Below, piece by piece: positions 57,990-64,000 of a DNA stretch of 64,000 bases. Origin of the DNA: Demequina silvatica (lineage in GTDB: Bacteria > Actinomycetota > Actinomycetes > Actinomycetales > Demequinaceae); the NCBI RefSeq assembly GCF_000971215.1, contig NZ_BBMA01000002.1:414955-478954 (forward strand). The letters are read 5' to 3'. The first letter of the stretch is position 1. Each line of letters opens with the position of its first letter. The notes beneath the pieces are model-generated. The model saw only the letters and a program-made list of their open reading frames with translations. It was not told where the DNA came from and made no database searches. The translations under genes and the position numbers were made by a program.

Positions 57990-59236
57990 TGGATCTTCTC
58001 CGTTTCGCGACCGCGGGTTCGGTCGACGACGGCAAGTCCACCCTCATCGGCCGTCTGCTGTACGACAGCAAGTCGATCTTCGAGGACCAGCTCGACGCGG
58101 TCGAGATGGCGTCGAAGGCGCGCGGCACCGAGTACACGGACCTGGCGCTGCTGACCGACGGTCTGCGTGCCGAGCGTGAGCAGGGCATCACCATCGACGT
58201 GGCGTACCGCTACTTCGCGACGCCCAAGCGCAAGTTCATCATCGCGGACACGCCCGGCCACCAGCAGTACACGCGCAACATGGTCACCGGTGCCTCCACC
58301 GCGGACCTCGCGATCATCCTGGTCGACGCGCGCAAGGGCATGACGGAGCAGTCGCGCCGCCACGCCACCCTGTCCTCGCTGCTGCGCGTGCCCCACGTGG
58401 TGCTCGCGGTCAACAAGATGGACCTGGTGGGCTGGTCGGAGGAGCGCTTCAACGAGATCTACGAGGAGTTCACCGAGTTCTCCGCGAAGCTCGACGTGCC
58501 CGACCTCACCGCGATCCCGATGTCGGCCCTGCTGGGCGACAACGTGGTGGACCGCTCCGTGAACATGCCCTGGTACGGCGGTGCGTCGCTGATGCACCAC
58601 CTCGAGCACGTGCACATCGCCTCGGACCGCAACCTGCAGGACGTGCGCTTCCCCGTGCAGTACGTGATCCGTCCCATGCGCAACGAGGTCCACGACTACC
58701 GCGGCTTCGCCGGCCAGGTCGCGTCGGGCACCATCCGCGTGGGCGACGAGGTCATGGCGCTGCCCTCGGGCATGACGTCCAAGGTCGCCGCGATCGACGG
58801 CCCCAACGGCCCGCTCGAGGTCGCCCAGCCGCCCATGTCGGTCACCCTGCGCCTCGAGGACGAGATCGACGTGTCCCGCGGCGACGTGATCTGCCGTGCC
58901 GGCAACCACCCCGAGCCCACCCAGGACCTCGACGCCACCATCTGCTGGATGGACGCCGACGCCCTCACCGTGGGACGCAAGCTCGGCATCCTCCACACCA
59001 CCCGCATGGCGCGGGCCATGGTCAAGGACGTCGCCTACGAGCTCGACGTGAACACGCTGCACCGCAACACCGACGCGACGGAGCTGAACCTCAACTCCAT
59101 CGGCCGCGTCAAGCTGCGCGTCACGTCGCCGCTGCTCATCGACGACTACGCCGACAACCGCACCACCGGCTCGTTCATCCTGATCGACGAGGCGACCAAC
59201 CGCACCGTCGGCGCTGGCGTGGTGCGCGAACACTAG
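57989..59236 (+). CDS. cysN: Sulfate adenylyltransferase subunit 1, GTPase (CysN)
   Basis: This 415-residue EF-Tu-like GTPase drives APS formation by CysD. G1 is GSVDDGKSTLIG, G2 EREQGITIDVAYRYF, G3 DTPGHQQYTRNM and G4 NKMDL. It ends without the CysC domain that is fused in some species. It shares 1 nt with the cysD stop (TGATG), so translation is coupled. Confidence 0.97.
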   Translation: MDLLRFATAGSVDDGKSTLIGRLLYDSKSIFEDQLDAVEMASKARGTEYTDLALLTDGLRAEREQGITIDVAYRYFATPKRKFIIADTPGHQQYTRNMVTGASTADLAIILVDARKGMTEQSRRHATLSSLLRVPHVVLAVNKMDLVGWSEERFNEIYEEFTEFSAKLDVPDLTAIPMSALLGDNVVDRSVNMPWYGGASLMHHLEHVHIASDRNLQDVRFPVQYVIRPMRNEVHDYRGFAGQVASGTIRVGDEVMALPSGMTSKVAAIDGPNGPLEVAQPPMSVTLRLEDEIDVSRGDVICRAGNHPEPTQDLDATICWMDADALTVGRKLGILHTTRMARAMVKDVAYELDVNTLHRNTDATELNLNSIGRVKLRVTSPLLIDDYADNRTTGSFILIDEATNRTVGAGVVREH

Positions 59237-59238
59237 AC

Positions 59239-60258
59239 ATGGACGTAGGACTCATCGCGGCCGCCGCCTGCATCGGCGTGGTGGTCGGCCTCACCGGCAT
59301 GGGCGGCGGCGCCCTCATGACGCCCACCCTCGTGCTGTTCTTCGGCATCCCCGCCCCCGTGGCCGTGTCCTCGGACGTGGTCGCGGCGGCCGCGATGAAG
59401 CCCTTCGGCTCCTGGGTCCACATCCGCAACAAGACCGTCAACTGGCAGCTGGTCCGGCTGCTGATGTACGGCTCGGTGCCCGCCGCGTTCGCCGGCGTGC
59501 TGCTCCAGCACGCCATCGGCGACGTCGAGAGCATCGAGACGTTCACCAAGCGGGCCCTGGGCGTCGCGCTCATCATCGCGTCCGCCGGCCTGCTGCTGCG
59601 CGCCTACCTGCGCCTGCGCGAACGCGCCCGCTCCCGCGACGGCTCCGCGCCACCGCTGCCCAAGGAGCGGCCCGTCGTCATCCCCCGCCCCGTGCCGACC
59701 ATCATCGTCGGCGTCATCGGCGGCGTCATGGTGGGCCTCACCTCCGTGGGATCGGGCTCCCTCATCATCATCGCCCTGATGGCGCTCTACCCCGCCCTCA
59801 AGGCCTCCCAGCTGGTGGGCACCGACCTGGTCCAGGCCGTGCCCCTGGTGGTCTCCGCCGCGATCGCGCACCTCATGTTCGGCGAGGTCGACTGGTCCGT
59901 GACCATCCCCGTCATCATCGGCTCCATCCCCGGCACCTACATCGGCGCCCACCTCTCCAGCCGCGTCTCCGGCGGGCTGGTGCGACGCGCCCTCGCCGTG
60001 GTGCTGCTGATCTCGGGCCTGAAGATGCTCGGCGCGTCCAACGAGCTCACGCTCGCCGCGCTGGCCGCCGCCCTCATCGGCGGCACCCTCGCGTGGGGCG
60101 TCATCCGCCACCGCCTGGGCTTCCACTTCTTCATCTGGCAGCACAAGCGTGCCTTGGCCGCCGCCCAGGCGGCCAAGGCACGCCCCGCCGCCCCCACCGC
60201 ACCGGCCGTCACGGCGAAGAAGCCCGACCCGGCCACCACCGAACCCAAGGAGCACTAG
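59239..60258 (+). CDS. TauE/SafE-family sulfite/sulfate-type anion permease
   Basis: The 339-residue membrane protein has about eight helices and the repeated TauE/SafE motif (IGVVVGLTGMGGGALMTPTLVLFFGIP and IGGVMVGLTSVGSGSLIII). The family moves sulfite, sulfoacetate or related anions. Its place between cysN and cysC suggests it brings in sulfate or removes sulfite. It starts 2 nt after the cysN stop. The tail after residue 300 is Lys/Ala/Pro-rich and cytosolic. Confidence 0.9.
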   Translation: MDVGLIAAAACIGVVVGLTGMGGGALMTPTLVLFFGIPAPVAVSSDVVAAAAMKPFGSWVHIRNKTVNWQLVRLLMYGSVPAAFAGVLLQHAIGDVESIETFTKRALGVALIIASAGLLLRAYLRLRERARSRDGSAPPLPKERPVVIPRPVPTIIVGVIGGVMVGLTSVGSGSLIIIALMALYPALKASQLVGTDLVQAVPLVVSAAIAHLMFGEVDWSVTIPVIIGSIPGTYIGAHLSSRVSGGLVRRALAVVLLISGLKMLGASNELTLAALAAALIGGTLAWGVIRHRLGFHFFIWQHKRALAAAQAAKARPAAPTAPAVTAKKPDPATTEPKEH

Positions 60259-60259
60259 C

Positions 60260-61372
60260 GTGCAGCTGCGCCTGTCCCACCTCCAGCTCAACGAGCTCGA
60301 GCTGCTGCGATCCGGCGCGTACGGGTCCGAGCTGCGCTACCAGCTGCCCAGCCGCGACACCCACGCCGCGACGCTGCTCATCGCGGACATCGCGGTGCCC
60401 GCCACCATCGAGCTGCTCGACACCGAGGCCACCCCCGTCGCCCGCGTGGACCTCACCGGCTCCCACACCACCGAGGCCGGCACGTGGATCGCCGGCGACG
60501 TCACCATGCTGCGCGAGCCCGCGTCCGTGCCGTTCGCGGAGATCCGCCCCCGCGCGGGTCTGCCCATGCTCGACCACGCGACCCTCGCGCTCGGCAACGA
60601 CATCACCGACCGCGACGACGACCTGGTGCTGGTCGACCACGGCGACGCCGACGCGCTCACCCGCGCGGTCACCGCGGCTCGCCGCACCGGCCGCGAGGTC
60701 CGCGTGCTGCCCCGCCCCGCCGCCGCTCACCTCGACAACGACGCCACGGACGAGCTGCTCACGCACCTCGCCGAGGTGGTGTTCGCCTCCACCGTCGCCA
60801 CGCGCCGCCGCACCGGCCGCTCGCGCGGCACCGGCATGGTCATCCTGCTGTCGGGCCTGTCCGGCTCCGGCAAGTCCACCATCGCCCGCCAGCTCACGCG
60901 CCGCCTGCGCGCCGAGAGCCACCAGCGCGTCACGCTCCTCGACGGCGACGAGGTCCGCGCCATGCTGTCCTCCGGCCTGGGCTTCTCCCGTGCCGACCGC
61001 GAGCTCAACGTCCGCCGCATCGGCTGGGTCGCATCGCAGCTCGCCGCGCACGGCGGCATCGCCGTGTGCGCCCCCATCGCGCCCTACGCCTCCATGCGCG
61101 CGGAGATGCGCGCCATGGCCGAGGAGCACGGCCGGTTCGTGCTGGTCCACGTCGCCACGCCCCTCGAGGTGTGCGAGGCGCGCGACCGCAAGGGCCTCTA
61201 CGCCAAGGCCCGCGCGGGCGAGATCAAGGAGTTCACGGGCATCTCCGACCCGTACGAGACCCCTCACGACGCCGACATCGTGGTGGCCCAGGACGGTACC
61301 GAGACCGTCGAGGAGGCCGCCGAGGCCATCCTGCGCGCCGTCATCGCCCCCGAGTCGAGCTACATGATCTGA
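60260..61372 (+). CDS. cysC: Adenylyl-sulfate kinase with an extra N-terminal domain (CysC-like)
   Basis: This 370-residue protein is larger than plain CysC (about 200). Residues 193-370 are the APS kinase: P-loop GLSGSGKST at 199-207, LLDGDEVR, NVRRIGWVA, and APS-loop GLYAKARAGEIKEFTG. The first 185 residues have no P-loop; they resemble the N-terminal ATP-sulfurylase-like/PUA-type part of some bifunctional enzymes. The product is PAPS. GTG 60260 has AAGGAG 9 nt upstream. It is the last gene of the operon. Confidence 0.88.
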   Translation: MQLRLSHLQLNELELLRSGAYGSELRYQLPSRDTHAATLLIADIAVPATIELLDTEATPVARVDLTGSHTTEAGTWIAGDVTMLREPASVPFAEIRPRAGLPMLDHATLALGNDITDRDDDLVLVDHGDADALTRAVTAARRTGREVRVLPRPAAAHLDNDATDELLTHLAEVVFASTVATRRRTGRSRGTGMVILLSGLSGSGKSTIARQLTRRLRAESHQRVTLLDGDEVRAMLSSGLGFSRADRELNVRRIGWVASQLAAHGGIAVCAPIAPYASMRAEMRAMAEEHGRFVLVHVATPLEVCEARDRKGLYAKARAGEIKEFTGISDPYETPHDADIVVAQDGTETVEEAAEAILRAVIAPESSYMI

Positions 61373-61389
61373 CGGGCACCGCCCGTCAG

Positions 61390-61410
61390 GCGGGCCCGGC
61401 TCGGGCCCGC
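61390..61410. terminator. Bidirectional hairpin between cysC and the acyltransferase gene
   Basis: GCGGGCCCG-GCT-CGGGCCCGC is a perfect 9-bp stem with a 3-nt loop between two convergent genes. Confidence 0.8.
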
Positions 61411-61418
61411 GACCGCCG

Positions 61419-63620
61419 TCAGGCGCCGCTCGTGAGGAACGTCAGCGGCGCACGCTCGCTGATCTGCGGCGCGAGGGTCGACGCCCACAGCGGCGTCACG
61501 TGCCCGGCGTCGCGGTACACGCGCACGCCGCCCACCACGGGCGCGCAGCTGCCGTCCGCGCAGTACAGGTCCGTCATGTCGACCACCGCGACCTGCGTCG
61601 CGGAGAAGCGCTCCGCGGCCGCAAGCTGCGGGTCGAACTCCATCGCCTGCTCCTCGGGGAGCGTGCACGCGGTGGCGGCCTCGAGGCCGTAGCCGGCGAC
61701 GCACTCCTGGACCCCGTCCATCGCGTGCGGCTGGTCCTGGATCGCGAGGACCCGCGCGCCGGTGTCGGTGGCCGCGCGCCAGGCCGCCTCGAGCCCGTCG
61801 ACCGCCGCCTGGTGGCCCGAGCGGCCGTCCTGCGGCATCCACGCGGCGCCGGAGAACTGGCTGGTGAGCACCAGGTCGAAGCCGCCCTCGCGGATGGTGT
61901 CCGCCGCGGCCTGCTGCCAGGCGCCGCACGTCTCCTTGTTGGTGTCGCTGAAACCCTTGCGGACGGCGAACGTGTACGGGCAGCTGGTGCGGAACGCCAG
62001 CGTGAGGTTCCAGTCGTACCGGTCCGCGAGCGCGATCACGGCCACGCCCAGCTGCTCCATGTGGGAGTCGCCCACCACCATGACGCGGGGGCCGGAGCCG
62101 TCGCCGCCGGTCACCTCGCACGTCGCGTAGCCGGGGTCGCTCCACAGCATGAAGCAGCGCTGACCCTCGAGGCGGTCGGTGTAGACGCGCTCGCCGGCGT
62201 TGGTGACGGACCCCTCGGGCAGCAGCACGGTCGGGGGTGTCTCCGCGCACGCGGCGGCGTTGACCGCGGCCGCGGCGCCCAGGCAGTCCACGGCGTCCGC
62301 CGGGCCCGCGTCGGGCTCGTCGTCGATGGCGGCGACCACCTGCGCCTCCGCGCGAGCGTCCTCCTGGACCGAGCGCGCGACCAGGAAGCCCGGCAGGGCG
62401 AGCACCACCAGGGTGCCCACCACCAGCAGCGCGACGGTGCGGGGCGCGGTGAACAGGCGGTCGCGGCTCGCGTCGAGGTACCGGCGTTCCACCCACACGT
62501 AGCTCGCGGCGGCCAGCACCAGCGACAGCGCGAGCTGCAGGGCCACCAGGGGCCACAGCCCGACCTCGGGTAGCGCGTAGGCGGTGAGGATGATGACGGG
62601 CCAGTGCCACAGGTACAGCGAGTAGGACACGTCGCCTACCCACTGCAGCGGGCGCAGCCCGGCGACGCGGCCGCTGTCCCACCGCAGGGCCGTCACGCCC
62701 AGGCCCAGGATCGCGGCGGTCGCGACGGTGGGCACCAGCGTGGGCCAGCCGGGGTGCGCCGCGCCCTCGCCCATGACCACCATCGACGCCACGATCGCGA
62801 TCCACGCGGCCCACACCACGATCGCGCGGATCCACGCGGGCACTACGGGCAGCCGGCCCGCGCCGGGCAGGTGGTCCACCAGCGCGGGGAGGGTGGCGAC
62901 CAGGCCGCCGAGCGCGAACTCCCACACCCGGGTGGTGGTGGGGTAGAACACGTTGACGCCCGCCTCGCCCAGGCCGTCGAGCGCCCACGCGAAGGACGCG
63001 ACGCCCGCCACGCCGAGCAGGAGCGGCAGCGCGACCGCGAGGCGACCCGCGCGGCGGCCGAGCGCCGCCCACAGCAGCACCAGCACGATCGGGATGGCGA
63101 CGTAGTACTGCTCCTCGACGGACAGCGACCAGAAGTGCCGGAACGGCGAGGCGGGGATGTCCGCGCGGAAGTAGTCCGAGCCGGCGATCGCGAGGTACCA
63201 GTTCTCCACGTACAGGGTGGAGGCGATGGCCTCCTCCGAGAACTGGCGCCACAGCTCCCGCGGCACCACCGCGACCATCGCGGCGCTGGTGACCGCGATC
63301 GCCAGGAAGGAGGCGGGCATGAGGCGGCGCACGCGACGGGTCCAGAACGCGCGCAGCGTGAAGCCGCCCGCGGAGATGCCCCGCGCGATGATCCCGGTGA
63401 TGAGGAAGCCGGAGATGACGAAGAAGACGTCGACGCCCAGGTAGCCGCCGGTCAGCGACGACGGCAGCAGGTGGTTGACCAGCACGCCGCCGATCGCGAG
63501 CGCGCGCAGCGCCTGGATGTCGTGACGCTTGGGCCGGCGGTGACCGGTGCCCGCGGTGTCGGCGTCCCGCGTCCGCGCGGCGTCGCCCGGTCCCCCGGCG
63601 ACGCCGACAGCAGAAGTCAT
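61419..63620 (-). CDS. OafA-type acyltransferase-3/SGNH fusion
   Basis: This 733-residue surface-glycan O-acyltransferase has a membrane domain at residues 33-410 (ALRALAIGGVLVNHLLP, GVDVFFVISGFLITG, FWSLSVEEQYY) and a C-terminal SGNH domain from about 440. Block I is VVGDSHMEQLG, and the last block YRDAGHVT keeps the Asp-x-x-His pair. ATG 63620 has GGAAGG 8 nt upstream. TACAGT (63669-63664, minus strand) is a likely -10 box. It resembles the free SGNH protein at 25961-26917, which lacks the Asp. Confidence 0.92.
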   Translation of the reverse strand: MTSAVGVAGGPGDAARTRDADTAGTGHRRPKRHDIQALRALAIGGVLVNHLLPSSLTGGYLGVDVFFVISGFLITGIIARGISAGGFTLRAFWTRRVRRLMPASFLAIAVTSAAMVAVVPRELWRQFSEEAIASTLYVENWYLAIAGSDYFRADIPASPFRHFWSLSVEEQYYVAIPIVLVLLWAALGRRAGRLAVALPLLLGVAGVASFAWALDGLGEAGVNVFYPTTTRVWEFALGGLVATLPALVDHLPGAGRLPVVPAWIRAIVVWAAWIAIVASMVVMGEGAAHPGWPTLVPTVATAAILGLGVTALRWDSGRVAGLRPLQWVGDVSYSLYLWHWPVIILTAYALPEVGLWPLVALQLALSLVLAAASYVWVERRYLDASRDRLFTAPRTVALLVVGTLVVLALPGFLVARSVQEDARAEAQVVAAIDDEPDAGPADAVDCLGAAAAVNAAACAETPPTVLLPEGSVTNAGERVYTDRLEGQRCFMLWSDPGYATCEVTGGDGSGPRVMVVGDSHMEQLGVAVIALADRYDWNLTLAFRTSCPYTFAVRKGFSDTNKETCGAWQQAAADTIREGGFDLVLTSQFSGAAWMPQDGRSGHQAAVDGLEAAWRAATDTGARVLAIQDQPHAMDGVQECVAGYGLEAATACTLPEEQAMEFDPQLAAAERFSATQVAVVDMTDLYCADGSCAPVVGGVRVYRDAGHVTPLWASTLAPQISERAPLTFLTSGA

Positions 63621-63774
63621 GGATGTGAGCCTTCCCCCGGAGGCCGCGATGGCGGCCAGCGCTACTGTACCCGCCGCCGCGCGCGCCGCCTCGGGCGATG
63701 TGAGGGACACCACGGCCGGTCTCGCCCACCCGCCTCTCCCGGCATGCGACAGTGTCCCCTTGGAGGTGGTGGAT

Positions 63775-64000
63775 GTGAACAGCTGGACCCCGCACGCCCG
63801 CGCGCTGGTGGGGGTCGCCGCGGCGGCCCTGCTCCTGTCCGCCTGCACGGGGGGCGACAGCCCGTCGCCCAGCCCGTCCGCGACCGCCTCGGCACCCGTG
63901 AACGCCTCGCCGACCCCGACGGAGACCGCCACCGCCGCCCCCTCCGCCTCGGCGAGCCCCTCGACCGGCGCATCGTCCACCCCCACCCCCACCCCCAGCC
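63775..64000 (+). CDS. Lipoprotein, N-terminal part (runs off the window)
   Basis: The frame from GTG 63775 stays open to the window end (75 codons). It encodes a signal peptide ending in lipobox LLLSAC, then a Gly-Asp start and a Pro/Ser/Thr/Ala-rich linker typical of actinobacterial lipoproteins. TTGGAGG lies 8 nt upstream. A dispersed-motif copy (63969-63978) falls in the linker. The mature domain is beyond the window, so function is unknown. Confidence 0.75.
   Translation, partial: MNSWTPHARALVGVAAAALLLSACTGGDSPSPSPSATASAPVNASPTPTETATAAPSASASPSTGASSTPTPTPS

Larger units (their letters stand above)
4264..63978. repeat. Dispersed 10-13 bp motif, core GGACGATGCG
   Basis: Exact core copies (27, both strands) start near 4264, 7924, 12533, 16396, 17179, 20575, 20977, 21172, 24423, 28735, 30237, 32023, 33498, 34544, 34569, 35865, 39288, 40741, 41739, 44305, 48281, 48926, 49304, 53581, 53677, 56198 and 63969. 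Near matches lie at 9472, 14127, 18777 and 47047. Many extend to GGGGACGATGCGG. A rough estimate for random DNA of this GC content is below one copy. Copies favour gaps, linkers and tails. Confidence 0.8.

Noticed and set aside
4264..63978. The dispersed motif as FtsK-orienting (KOPS) sites
   Set aside because: KOPS are strongly strand-biased along a replichore; here the two orientations are about equal and intermixed.
1..64000. CRISPR arrays, prophage or integrative elements
   Set aside because: No evenly spaced repeat-spacer array, integrase, phage structural gene or tRNA-end duplication was seen. The tRNA-Gly at 39982 has no repeated 3' end nearby.

Overview
The window is a 64-kb piece of a very GC-rich chromosome from an actinobacterium. 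The gene set points to the Micrococcales (Cellulomonas/Demequina-like): ClpC with a UVR domain, RadA next to MutY, UDPGP-type UTP-glucose-1-phosphate uridylyltransferase, DUF6458, DUF7144, DUF5317 and DUF2332 families, a CopD-CtaG fusion and CysDN/CysC. That placement is an inference from families and base composition. Genes are densely packed, often with 1-4 nt stop/start overlaps. Many genes seem to be read from leaderless mRNAs, with a TANNNT-like -10 box ending 6-7 nt before the start codon.

Layout. 1-3.2 kb: 3' part of clpC, its terminator and an IS110-family insertion sequence. 3.2-11.5 kb: housekeeping genes (aldo/keto reductase, mutY, radA, proC, a class-V aminotransferase-fold enzyme divergent from a LysR regulator). 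11.5-17.4 kb: a cassette of a beta-helix carbohydrate-binding lipoprotein, a VTC-type polyphosphate polymerase domain protein, a DUF4956 membrane protein and an OmpR-type two-component system. Three promoters there share one direct-repeat architecture, and one of them drives a structured small transcript with a 30-codon ORF. 17.4-24 kb: TetR/MFS drug efflux, cupin, two SRPBCC loci (one with an ArsR repressor), a PrmC-like methyltransferase, and a ParD/ParE-like toxin-antitoxin pair set between repeated elements. 24-40 kb: a GNAT-AAA+ fusion, nucleoside deaminase, a free-standing SGNH protein, a CPA1 antiporter, ABC-F ATPase, MFS, MerR regulator, aldose epimerase, a holin-like/phosphatase fusion and tRNA-Gly(CCC). 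40-44.9 kb: a c-di-GMP GGDEF-EAL protein translationally coupled to a 36-residue peptide and a DUF5317 protein, then a 636-bp gap with a strong orphan terminator. 44.9-64 kb: UDP-glucose synthesis, CopD-CtaG, a sulfotransferase-acyltransferase pair, a 2-oxoacid dehydrogenase operon (E1alpha, E1beta, E2), a cysQ-cysD-cysN-tauE-cysC sulfate-activation operon and an OafA-type acyltransferase-SGNH fusion.

The most striking unexplained signal is a non-palindromic motif (core GGACGATGCG, commonly extended to GGGGACGATGCGG). It occurs 27 times exactly, plus four near matches, on both strands, at about one per 2.4 kb. Copies favour intergenic gaps, protein linkers and protein tails, and one inverted pair forms a terminator-like hairpin. 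The pattern resembles DNA-uptake or other genome-signature repeats. The second is the two-component regulon with the spacing CTCCCAG-N4-CTCCCAG-N10-(-10 box).
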